From the NCBI GenBank assembly GCA_024195585.1, contig SWBL01000184.1, positions 35,248 to 99,247 on the forward strand: a stretch of 64,000 nucleotides of DNA. The letters run 5' to 3'. Position 1 is the first letter of the stretch, and the number at the start of each line of letters is the position of its first letter. Made by a program: the position numbers and the translations under genes. The notes beneath the pieces were generated by a model that ran no database searches, was not told the origin of the DNA, and was given only the letters and a program-made list of their open reading frames with translations. Positions 12,386-21,753 of the stretch are shown here, one piece after another. Origin of the DNA: Aureobasidium sp. EXF-3400. Lineage: Eukaryota > Ascomycota > Dothideomycetes > Dothideales > Saccotheciaceae.

Positions 12386-14179
12386 CGTTACAGTATTGAG
12401 CTGCGACTCAGGAAGATGTTGATTGACTGTAGAACGTGGAAAAGCTGAGGGGGATTGACTCGTTATAACTTAACTTTCCCTCCGTCTGATCACCAGATAA
12501 GGTCGGCCAATGGAAGCCAGTACTCGTTCTAGATACGACCGGAGAGTGGAGGCTATCTGTTTGGAAAAAATGGCCGAGGTGAACCATGTAGCCAGAACTC
12601 AATCTTGATACACCAACGAACTTGCTTCTCGCGCGGCTTGCGGGCAACCTCCCCAAGACGAGCATCGTTGCACATGCAATGTCGCACGCGACCCGGTGAA
12701 ATCATGGTTGGAGGAGGGACTAGTGGGGTAAATCATGGCACTAGTACTCGCGAAAGCAGTCAAAAGAGTGCTTAAGCCGCTAGACGCCGGCGAGACCTGT
12801 TCAACACCTTCCAGTTTGGGACCAACTTCTTATCTTATCAGGGTCACAAGCCTTTCGCCTATGCCACTTGGCGTAGCAAGCTTCAGGGTCTGAGAACTCC
12901 GCCAGAGCTTGAAGGGGCTTGTCCCCCGTTGGCAATGTTGGCATTGATCTTGGTGATGCTTGGTGAATTGCTTGAGCCGCGAACGAGTGTTGGTTGAAGA
13001 ATAATACACCACACTATTATACCTATGCCTCGCCCCTTTTGAAGTCGATCATCATCGATAGTGCACACCCATGAATCTGGTCATAGGTGACCAGCATTGC
13101 GGTTGAGATAGACTCAATTGATCCTTTGACGGTGGTAATTACGTACCGGTTTCGAGGAAACCGGGTAAGGTGGGAATAGGCGAGGTGGCGCCTGTGGGTT
13201 GTCTCAAGGCTCGTAATCCTATTCCGCCGCGTCGCGATAGGGCCCATCTCCTTTTTGCGATAGGGATGTGTGCCATTTCCCCGAAGGAAACGCTGGCTGG
13301 TCCGGAAGAATATCATTATGCGTGTGTCCAGTAACAACATTGGCATGCGACGATGTCCGAGAACATCGGATTCTCGAGCGCAGAGATGGTCGAGAATTTT
13401 GTCAATTTTCGTGACATGGCCTGGTCAAGGTTCTGGCCCCGAGGCTCGAGGTATTGGACTGTAAGGGGTTGCAGATCTCCGGCAATGCGGAGAGTAATTT
13501 GCGGGGTACGGTACGAGAAGACAGATCTTTTGATCCGCGGACGTCAACTAGCTTGCAATTACATCTCGATACAAGTATACAGCTGAGATATCGCAAGTGA
13601 GTGTGCTTCCCAGAACGGCAGGTCCTAAGCCTATCAATCGTTATACTCGCCGCGAAATCATGGATTTGACCGAGGTATCACACCACTAGCACGAGATGTC
13701 AGCCACGACTCCATCGTTCTTGGCTGCCACGGTTGATTCTATGGTCAATTATGTAGGAGCAGGCTCAGGTGCTGCACATGACGGGTAGAATCAATCAAAA
13801 TAGAACACTTTGTTTTGGTCTTCTATAGAGTTCATGATCCGTGTCAGTGAACTCAGTACCTTTGCGCCAATTGACTTTTATCAAAGGCCGAGATCAATTG
13901 CCGACGTTGCCCATACAACCCTGTCTCGGAAGCAGGTAAGACACTCTGTACTGCTACAGGATCACAGAGTCCTAGTCTTATATTTGGTAGGTGTTGTACG
14001 TCCGGGTCACTAGAATGGAAGACAATATAATGCGCAGGAAGATGTCACGCGAACAGTGATGCGATACTGTAGTCTTTCGTTCAGCCCATTCTCTACAGAC
14101 AAGAACAAAATCTATCAACGAGCGAAATTTGTGTTGTAAAGCCCAAGAGACTCGAACCATATGCGAATAGTCACCGCAA
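12386..14179. other. intergenic, about 1.8 kb
   Basis: Upstream region of the OPT gene and downstream region of the carbonic anhydrase gene. Short open frames here have no domain, no exon partners and frequent stops. Nothing further seen. Confidence 0.55.
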
Positions 14180-14989
14180 TTACTCATTGATTCTATGCTG
14201 CCACACTTCCTGCTCTGCTCTAGCACTGTATGTACTAGCACCCAAAATTGCCTGCATCTGTTTCACGCCGGTGAACAGAATTTGTCTCGCAACGAACCAG
14301 CGGATACCCTCATGGCAAGGAGGGCTAGTCAAACTGCCTTGGTAGGTCCAGAACTCGTTGAAATGCAACACACTTGACAGTGCAAGGTCGAGATTCATGT
14401 CGATCTCTTGCTCGTACTCGGTACCAGTCTCATTGAAGCCAATCATAGGGGGCAGTTGACCAAAGAAAGCAGCATCGCTGTTACCCGGGTCGAGACGGAA
14501 GGCGAGGACAGCCTTTTCGTGGCCTTCGGCGTCGGTGTGGACAAAGTGCATCTCTGCTTTGCTGCGGTCGCCACCGACCGAGTGATCAGCGGGTGCGTGA
14601 ATGTGCCATCCGACGAGATAGACAGTCTCGTTGTCGTAGGTGAACGAAGGGTTTGAAGTCAGGTCGTCCCGACTGAGTCTAAATGCTGGACCATAACCCC
14701 AGTTCCTGAAGCTTCCAGTCGTATTACTGGTGTAGTTGTGGAAGGTGGGAAGGTGATTGAGTGAGAGACCATTGCTCAATGACAACGCGATTGGTGACTG
14801 TTGCGTTCCAGTCTGACAGAGCTGATACATTGGGTCGATCCTCCCCCAATTGTATGACGCCTCATATGCCCATTCAGGGTTCTGAATGGTTTGGTTCGCT
14901 GCTTGTCTCTTGTAAAGATGTGACTCGTGAGGACAAGCGAGGGTTGTTGGCAACAAGGCCGCAAGAGCGGATAGTGATTTGAACAGCAT
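14180..14989 (-). CDS. secreted alpha-class carbonic anhydrase
   Basis: Zinc enzyme that interconverts carbon dioxide and bicarbonate; predicted secreted or cell-surface. Single exon, 269 residues. The N-terminus is a hydrophobic signal peptide ending near ACP (residue 19), followed by a Lys-Arg at 27-28 that suits Kex2 processing. The PF00194 domain covers about 40-265. Zinc ligands are expected at His129 and His131 (GWHIHAPADHS) and His148 (AEMHFVH). QQSPIALS and SLTSPPCHEGIRWFV are the other family blocks, and the two cysteines (58 and the TSPPC cysteine) could form the usual disulfide. Several N-x-S/T sites agree with secretion. A TATAAAG lies about 80 bases upstream. Secreted alpha enzymes in fungi are linked to pH or CO2 adaptation (established for the family, not shown here). 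Confidence 0.92.
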   Translation of the reverse strand: MLFKSLSALAALLPTTLACPHESHLYKRQAANQTIQNPEWAYEASYNWGRIDPMYQLCQTGTQQSPIALSLSNGLSLNHLPTFHNYTSNTTGSFRNWGYGPAFRLSRDDLTSNPSFTYDNETVYLVGWHIHAPADHSVGGDRSKAEMHFVHTDAEGHEKAVLAFRLDPGNSDAAFFGQLPPMIGFNETGTEYEQEIDMNLDLALSSVLHFNEFWTYQGSLTSPPCHEGIRWFVARQILFTGVKQMQAILGASTYSARAEQEVWQHRINE

Positions 14990-15621
14990 TGTGATGATGA
15001 GATATGAAGACGGAGATGTGGACTGGGTTGAACTCGATGATACTCAGTAGTAGGCTTCTCTCAGGCTTTATAGCATACCGCCCGCACTAGTCGTCACTGC
15101 CACTGAGCTCCGACTACATCCTACGCGTCTGTCCTTGGACATCCAAGCCTCAAAGTCAGACTATCGATATCAAACAACATATAGGACAGTGCTCAGTCCA
15201 GCCAAGAGACACAGCATGACTTCCGATCTGCTTGGAAACGACATACCAAGCACGGCAGGAAGTGCGAAAAGTTGGAGCACGCGTTGCGGGGTGAGAAGTC
15301 GCTGCTGCGGTCGGCTTGGCAGCCGTCCAACAGCCTTGGTATAGCGGAGGGCAAGAACTTGGCAGGGCGGAGTCTCGACTGCCAAACTCAAAAACACCCA
15401 TGTCGGCAGAGATTGTCTGTGCATACACCTTGCATCTCACCAACCTCCAATGACCTGATACAGTGGCGGGCTTGGCTTTTTCAGTCTCGACCTTCATTGC
15501 TGCATGCTCGGCTCGGATATTTTCAAAAGGTCCGGAGAATCCCTTGTAAGTTGAATTTCTGGGGTCACACACCGCCTCTTACAATCGCTCACATCGATCG
15601 GATGTGTCGTCTTCATCTGTT
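14990..15621. other. promoter of carbonic anhydrase and 3' end of the Zn2Cys6 gene
   Basis: Apart from the TATA element I see no functional site. Open frames here are unsupported. Confidence 0.55.
15066..15072 (-). promoter_or_regulatory. TATA box of carbonic anhydrase gene
   Basis: On the minus strand the sequence reads TATAAAG, 77-83 bases before the start codon at 14989, followed by a pyrimidine/adenine-rich leader. Position and match fit a TATA box; no start site was measured. Confidence 0.5.
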
Positions 15622-17232
15622 TTACTCTTCTTCAACCAAATGAGTACCTAGGGCACTGCCACTGCCAGGGACCGTTGACGGCGACGGAACCACTCTTGAC
15701 AGTGCCCAGATCATCTTTCGAAGAACCAAGGCCTGTTCGATCTTTAGTTGCTCCCCAAAATATGAGAACACATCTGCCACATAGCCCTTGATCTCAGGAG
15801 TGGCTGTGGAAGAAGATCCAGCGACAAACAAGGGCCACAACACGCCATAGCCAGACAGGGCGCGCATGATAGGAAGATCGCTAGAGGCGGCCTCGGGTAC
15901 GAAGTAACGATCTGGGCGTTTGAAGCCTGCCCATGGCAGATTTGTATCGTTCTGGGAGATGTATTGCGACATTCCAGCCAGTATTTCGGTCTGACATTGT
16001 CGCATGACGATTTCTGAACGAGTCCTTGCAAAGCGATGCGCGTCCGTGTCATCTTCTATCGACTGAAGCACGACTTCGTTCAGCATTACTCGACTGGAAC
16101 GGTAAGACGTCCAGATATAGTTCGTCGCCTGATCTGTATACCTCAACTCGAAGCCAGGTAAGCCAGCCTCAGCGGAATGTCGAGGCACAAAGCGCGTAAT
16201 GATTTCAGGTTGCCAGCTTGGTGGCAGATCAGCGAATGCTCCAGTGAGCTTGACGTCCAACTCCGCCGCACGAGATATAATCTCCTCGGATGATGTGATG
16301 CGACAAGTCGTAACAGCGTGTCTGAAATCTGCACATTGGAGATTTATCCGTTGATAACGTACTGCAGGATTATCTGGCTCGTAAAGATACTCGAATACCT
16401 TTGCCTGGAGATCATATATGAAGGGCGGAGTAGGCAAACATCGAAGAAGGCATATCACATTGATCGCAGTGATTGTGTGGAGAGTGAGAACTCGGCCAGC
16501 TGTCCCTTGGACACCATCGAGGCCACGAAGGCTGAGCAACGATGCCGAACCGTTCACATGCTGCTCCCATGCGTCCAGAGTACGTGTGACACCGCCTGTA
16601 AGAGTTTCATAGTTCGTAAGGACGAGGATTGCGAGTAATGTTTCGTCTCGCTTGACCTGGAGCGGGTCTCGAAGAGCAAGGTTCGTGAGATTCAGGGCGG
16701 TGGCGTACTGATGCTGCGAAGACATGAGAAGGCGCTTGTCGGAGTAGTGCTTGGATAAGTTGGCAATGCCGAAAGCTTTGATGCTGGCAATGAGGTGTTT
16801 GTTCTCGGGTTCGTGGACACAACCATGATAGACGTTATGATTGATCACACAGTGCTGGAAGAAAAAGGCGAACGACAGGTCGTCACTGTCCATAGGCAGA
16901 GGAGGTACAGGAGAAGATATTGCTAGAGACAGATGAGCGGTCGCTGAAGAGTCATCCCCTTCAGATGAATAATGTGGCAGAGTTTGGAAGGAGCGATCGG
17001 GAATGTCGACTATCTCTCGAATTTGTGTTTTGGGCTGCCCAGTCGTACCATGAGCTTTGGCAATGACTTCGGCACTCTGATCACAAATTCTCAAACCATC
17101 TTGTTGAGGATATCCAGGACACTGACGCCGGGCATTCAGGCATCGCTTACAGCCGCCCGGACGGAGGTCACACTTCTTCCGCCGTTTAACACATTCATCG
17201 CAACCCTGTGATCGTCTCCCCCTAAAAGGCAT
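15622..17232 (-). CDS. Zn(II)2Cys6 transcription factor (PF11951-type)
   Basis: Predicted nuclear regulator, single exon, 536 residues. The zinc cluster is at the extreme N-terminus: Cys11, Cys14, Cys21, Cys28, Cys31 and Cys38 in GCDECVKRRKKCD...GGCKRCLNARRQCPGYP, preceded by a basic FRGRRSQG. The cluster directly at the N-terminus, the CPGYP ending and the helical remainder (about residues 100-510, including FAFFFQHCVINHN and LTNYETLTGG) match the fungal-specific factor family 2. No coiled-coil linker is visible. It lies beside a carbonic anhydrase and a DUF7702 membrane protein, neither of which suggests a target. Confidence 0.88.
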   Translation of the reverse strand: MPFRGRRSQGCDECVKRRKKCDLRPGGCKRCLNARRQCPGYPQQDGLRICDQSAEVIAKAHGTTGQPKTQIREIVDIPDRSFQTLPHYSSEGDDSSATAHLSLAISSPVPPLPMDSDDLSFAFFFQHCVINHNVYHGCVHEPENKHLIASIKAFGIANLSKHYSDKRLLMSSQHQYATALNLTNLALRDPLQVKRDETLLAILVLTNYETLTGGVTRTLDAWEQHVNGSASLLSLRGLDGVQGTAGRVLTLHTITAINVICLLRCLPTPPFIYDLQAKVFEYLYEPDNPAVRYQRINLQCADFRHAVTTCRITSSEEIISRAAELDVKLTGAFADLPPSWQPEIITRFVPRHSAEAGLPGFELRYTDQATNYIWTSYRSSRVMLNEVVLQSIEDDTDAHRFARTRSEIVMRQCQTEILAGMSQYISQNDTNLPWAGFKRPDRYFVPEAASSDLPIMRALSGYGVLWPLFVAGSSSTATPEIKGYVADVFSYFGEQLKIEQALVLRKMIWALSRVVPSPSTVPGSGSALGTHLVEEE

Positions 17233-17747
17233 CGGTTTCGATGAGAGTGAGAAGCGCGAAGCATGCCCGGAGAGGAAGTAGAGCGATGGGACATGGCTGA
17301 GTATACTCGGCTTACAGATACTGTATGCTTACAGGGATCTACGTGTCGAGGTGAATCCTTCGGCCAAAACAACGCTATACCCAATTGAGTATGCAACGCG
17401 CCTTCTCTCACCGCGCCGCAACGGCTTCTGCGACATCCAACAGACCTGATTCGCAGGCGGCATTGCGTTTATTTTGCAGGATCAGGCTTGACATGATGCT
17501 TGTTTCGGGCTGCTCGCCATGGCGATGCTTATGCTGTGCTGTTTGCACGAGAGCGACTAACCCCAACATGGAAGCCTGCGCGCGGTGGGAGCACCGCCTC
17601 GAGATATGAATGAGTCTTCAAGGGAAGGTCAAAGATCTATATAAGGTCTGCTCGGTCACCTCTAGATGCTGAAAACATCAAGTCGTCAAGCACTCATCCT
17701 ACACCTTACTCACATACTTCCAAACACCAAGACCACTATCCTCCATC
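17233..17747. other. divergent intergenic region between Zn2Cys6 gene and DUF7702 gene
   Basis: A 514-base bidirectional promoter region. A TATATAA element near its right end is annotated separately. No other site was recognised. Confidence 0.6.
17638..17644 (+). promoter_or_regulatory. TATA box of DUF7702 gene
   Basis: TATATAA followed by GG, 104 bases before the start codon at 17748, with a C/A-rich leader between. Good match and plausible spacing for a fungal TATA promoter. Confidence 0.5.
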
Positions 17748-18566
17748 ATGTTGACGTATCGCAACGACGTCTTCATCGCTGTCCTAGCCTTCTACGCCTG
17801 CACAGGAATCTTCTCAGTCATCCGAATGATCCAACATGGACTCAGGAAAACAGCCAGCGAACGTCTTCTACTCGTCTTCAGCATCGGTAGAATTCTCTGT
17901 GCTGGATTCCAGCTAGCAACCATCAACTACCCTACAAACACTTCCATCTGGGCAGGATACGTTACAACCTTCTCGATCTGTGTATCTCTCTTGCTGTCAG
18001 CCTCGCTCGTACTCCTCCGAAGACTCGCACAGCGTGCAGGCACCGATTTTCCTCAGATCGGTCGTCGCGATTCGATGAAGTTTTGTCAAATCCTGGTCAC
18101 CATCGGTCTCATCCTCGGCATTGTAGGCGGCATCAGAGCCGACAACAACTGGGGCTCTACTGGCTCATACCAGCCCGACGTCATCCAGAAAGTCAGTATT
18201 GTGATCTTCATCGTCTCCTGGGCACTGGTGGTATTTATGACCATCCACGTACTCGGCAAGGCACACGGTGCAACATCTCAAACACAAAAGATTGCAGTTG
18301 GCGTGTTCGCAATCAGCTTGCCTCTCTTGGCTGTCCGCATTGCTTACTCTGCTGTCTCTATCTTCGCCCACCCTGCATCATTCAGCTCCATCAATGGTAG
18401 CGTGACGATCATGCTATGTATGGCATTGACTGAAGAAGCTATCGTTGTCTTGATGTACGAGGTACTTGGATTTGTTACGCTCGAGACGGAACGTAGAGAG
18501 CCATCTGTCAGTAGCGATTTTGATAAGCTCTCCACAGCAGAGACTGGCGTTCATGCTGGGAAGTGA
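17748..18566 (+). CDS. seven-helix membrane protein, DUF7702-like
   Basis: Integral membrane protein of 272 residues in one exon, function unknown. Seven hydrophobic segments are visible: about residues 8-25, 40-60, 65-90, 112-132, 148-170, 182-210 and 218-240. Short charged loops separate them, and a polar acidic C-terminal tail follows. The opening YRNDVFIAVLAFYACTGIF and conserved charged loop near FPQIGRRDSMKF are typical of fungal proteins grouped as DUF7702. The family assignment is from memory of its general look and moderately sure. The stop is only 16 bases before the first relic fragment of an OPT gene. Confidence 0.75.
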   Translation: MLTYRNDVFIAVLAFYACTGIFSVIRMIQHGLRKTASERLLLVFSIGRILCAGFQLATINYPTNTSIWAGYVTTFSICVSLLLSASLVLLRRLAQRAGTDFPQIGRRDSMKFCQILVTIGLILGIVGGIRADNNWGSTGSYQPDVIQKVSIVIFIVSWALVVFMTIHVLGKAHGATSQTQKIAVGVFAISLPLLAVRIAYSAVSIFAHPASFSSINGSVTIMLCMALTEEAIVVLMYEVLGFVTLETERREPSVSSDFDKLSTAETGVHAGK

Positions 18567-18582
18567 GCCTGGACAGATCTCG

Positions 18583-19094
18583 GTCCTTTGGTGTTCCGTC
18601 ATCCTTTCATTTGTCGTTGCGATGGCGTTCATGATTAAACTTGGTATGATTCGGGCTTTTACCAACATTGTTTAAGACTTTTAGATACATCGTTATGACT
18701 CAAGCAATTGACTTCTGCCAGGACTCTCTTTAGCTTATCTCACAGATTCAGCATTTACAAAAATTCACAGTACCTTCCAAGCTCAAGTGGTGACCAAGGA
18801 GAGAGGACTTCCCCACGTGTTTCTATTACCACGTCTATATTTCCTAAGTGACTGTGCGTTTCTACAGTATCCAAACTCATCTACTGAGGAGATTCGAGAT
18901 CGGTGTTTCAACAACACTGAAATACTCACAGGCGAGATTATCTCCTTGTGAGGATGTTACCTTCTTTAGAGCAGGAGTTAACCCCAATCCTAGTCCTTTT
19001 CACGTGAAGAAACATGTCATAGTCGTCGCCATAGTTAATGCGAGTTTTGGCGGGTGTACTATACTTCGCAGATACCGTCGTTACAACAAAGAAG
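18583..19094 (+). pseudogene. scrambled relic of an oligopeptide transporter gene
   Basis: Three pieces resemble the intact OPT at 9631-12385 in protein sequence. Piece A (18583-18672) ends LGMIRAFTNIV against IGMIQAFTNIQ. Piece B (18671-18733, another frame) reads FKTFRYIVMTQAIDFCQD against FKTFGYIVMTQALYFCQD and hits a stop. Piece C (18953-19094) carries NPNPSPFHVKKHVIVVA against NPGPFNVKEHVIIVA, then after a frameshift YFADTVVTTKK against YFVDTVVTLKK. Pieces A and B are fused by an internal deletion of about 30 codons. Piece C belongs upstream of A in a real OPT, so the order is scrambled. Piece C has no intron where the intact gene has one, so the source was probably a different paralogue. 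It cannot encode a transporter. Confidence 0.8.
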
Positions 19095-19315
19095 TAAGTA
19101 TAAGTAAGCGGTGTCGTTACAATCCAGTCCAGTTGAATTTCGCCAATCGTACCTGTGATTCTACCACTTCGGCAATGGTTTTGACACGTAAATCGCTAAC
19201 CCAAACGCGTCTTCGGTCCAAAAAGATTAGCCTTTACAGATAGAACTGACCCATTGCTAGCTGTGTTGGAAAATGTACTACCGAAATTAAAACATGATTC
19301 ACTTCTTCAAGGAGT

Positions 19316-21121
19316 TTACTCCCATAACAACTTCATCACAACACCCTTCCAGCCCTTCCGTACCGGCTCAGGGGTCTCGGGATTGTCTCTAATCTCATCC
19401 AAAGCCGCTCTGATAGGGATGTCTTCCAGAGCCACAAACTTCGTTCCTTTGAGGTACTTCCATCCGAGGTAGGCAATAAGAATCAAGGGAATGTCACTGG
19501 GCACGTGTCAGCATATACTCAGGCATTTGAGAAACATGAAGAAGACTTACAGGTATGACGAAACGAACGAGCTTGCAGACCACCCTCCGCGTGTGAATAC
19601 AGAAAAGCCGTTGGTCAACAGTATGAGTAGGCATGCTACCAAAGCGATAACGGAGCTGTAAGCTGTTTCCCAATTGTTAGCATTGTCCTCTCGCGTTGAA
19701 GCCGAAAGAGCAGTGCAAACTTACGAGTCCACTTATTATGCCACGGCAACTCCGTCCTCGCAATTCCCTGTTTCTTCATTGCAGCCAACAACCTCAGGTG
19801 GTTTACCAGAACACAAGACCAAGAGATCAATACACCACAGCCCACCAAATCCACGAACCAGTAGAAGACAGTCAGAGCTCCAGAAGACAAACTCATAAAT
19901 GCCAAAAACATGAAGAGCGTCTGCAAGAGCACACACATGTAAGGTACACCCCAAGCAGTGGTACGCAAAAAGATCGTGGGTGCCTGTTTCTTAAGTGCCA
20001 GAGAATAGAGAACACGAGTTCCGGCGAGAAGAGCTTGGTTCGAAGATGACCAGGCGGAGGTTATGACCACGGCATTTACAATCGATGGGATGGCCTTAAT
20101 TCCAGCAGCCGAAGCAGCAATGACAAAAGGACTTTGAGCTGCAGTGCCACTCTCATCTTGAAGGCGCTCATCATCGCTGGAAACCAACATGCCCACGATC
20201 AACACGGTAGCGACATAGAACAGCGACACACGTGCAAAGACTCGTTTACACGCCTTGGGAATGTTCTGGCGAGGATTTCTTGTTTCAGCAGCAGCCATAG
20301 CAATAGACTCGACTCCGGCAAACGAGAACACTGCGTTGATCATAACGGACCAGAAGCCGAGGAAATTGCCCCAAGCTCCAGTGGCAATGTGTTCGACGAA
20401 GGGGCCTGGTTGTTTCCAATACCTGAAGCCTATGCGCGAGGTTCCAGGTACACCGCCCAGATCAATACAAAGTCCTAAGATGATCAATCCTACGACCAGT
20501 GCGATCTTGAGCAGGGCAAAGAAGAATTCGACCTCGCCATAGATGCCGACAAACGCGATGCCGACCACAAAAGTCAACACGATGAAGATAACGATCCACA
20601 AAGACGGATTGATATCAGTCCAGTACTGGAAAAGCACACAAATGGCCGAAATCTCAGATGGAATCGAAAGCCAGTTTCCATAGACAATGTTCCATCCTAC
20701 TGCAAAACCTAACGCAGGATCGACCAGAAACTCGGCGTGACGGACGAAAGATCCAGTGACAGGAAGCAAAGCCGTAACTTCTCCAAGAGCGAACTGAACA
20801 GCACAAACGATTAGACCAACAAAGGCATATCCGAGCAAAGCACCTAGAGGTCCACCAGTCTGTAGAGAAGATCCGAGTCCAAGGAAAAGTCCAGTACCAA
20901 TCGCACCTGCAGCTATGTCAGATGGGACAGAATCAATAAATTCGGCATGAGAAATTACCAGCAAGCGCAATCATCTGAATATGGCGCTGCCCGAGCCCAC
21001 GTTTTAGATCGCGTTCTTCCATCTCTGTAACGAAGTCGCCGTGTTGAACATTTTCATGTAAGCCATAGGCACCCACAGTCGCAGTCTTGCCAGGCACATC
21101 GTGAGCCCCAGCGATAGACAT
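19316..21121 (-). CDS. amino-acid permease (APC superfamily, YAT type)
   Basis: Plasma-membrane amino-acid/proton symporter, 547 residues. Exons: 20959-21121, 19725-20912, 19551-19662, 19316-19496. The start at 21121 precedes a hydrophilic cytosolic N-terminus of about 45 residues. Family marks are RHIQMIAL across the first intron, then GAIGTGLFLGLGSSLQTGG (helix 1), a FALGEVTALLPVTGSFVRH segment (helix 3 region), SFAGVESIAMAAAETRNPR (helix 6 region) and a PYSSVIAL segment at the start of exon 3. Twelve helices can be counted. The final segment runs KFVALEDIPIRAALDE and ends in LLWE. All introns are 46-62 bases with GT-AG ends. Substrate range cannot be read from the sequence. Confidence 0.92.
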
Positions 21122-21753
21122 GATTTGCGAAATCGGCTTCCGAAAATGTGCTACAGTCAAGAGAACACAGTGCACAGAGCTCAAGACGAAAACAAGAGTC
21201 GGTCGAGGTTCATCACATTTTGAGATTGTTCGAACTCTCCACTCCTTCCTTTGGCCATCAAGAAGGAAGATCGCGTGCTCGAAAAGCTTAATCGCGCCAC
21301 CCATCTCGATAAGCTCTATTCGTCTTGGGACATGTTAGCCGAGCTTGACACGATTTATTTACAAAAAGTGTGTAAGTAAATTTGGAAGTCGCACTCTAGA
21401 AAGTCGGGGGCTTCCAGAGAGTGTGTAATCGATTTTACAAGGCATGGAAAGAGCAATGGACAACTCATCTCCGAGCAGACACGCGCGACAGAAACCAGAT
21501 TTGTGAAATTAAGCAAGCGAACGGAGAGAATATACAGCTACACTCGAATACAGATAAGAAGTGATCCTTTGATGATCCAGATCTATGAAGAGCGATGAGA
21601 AAAGACAAAGGAGATGAAGCAGAGTAGTAAGCTATGTGATGAGACAAGAAGGAAAACAAGAAGAGGTCTCAGACAACTATCAAGCCAGTGACATGCCGCA
21701 GAACAACAAGTCAAAACAGAATTACGAAAATAGTGGTGGAGAAGGAACAAAGC
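21122..21753. other. intergenic between permease promoter and ApsA/Num1 3' end
   Basis: Holds the permease promoter and the 3' end of the ApsA/Num1 transcript. No coding sequence supported. Confidence 0.55.

Noticed and set aside
13023..13586. several overlapping 60-107-codon frames
   Set aside because: None has a domain or splice partners. Codon use and composition look random.
9631..21121. possible transporter/regulator metabolic cluster (OPT, carbonic anhydrase, Zn2Cys6, permease)
   Set aside because: No biosynthetic enzyme, no shared promoter motif seen and wide gene-free spacers; simple proximity does not support a cluster.
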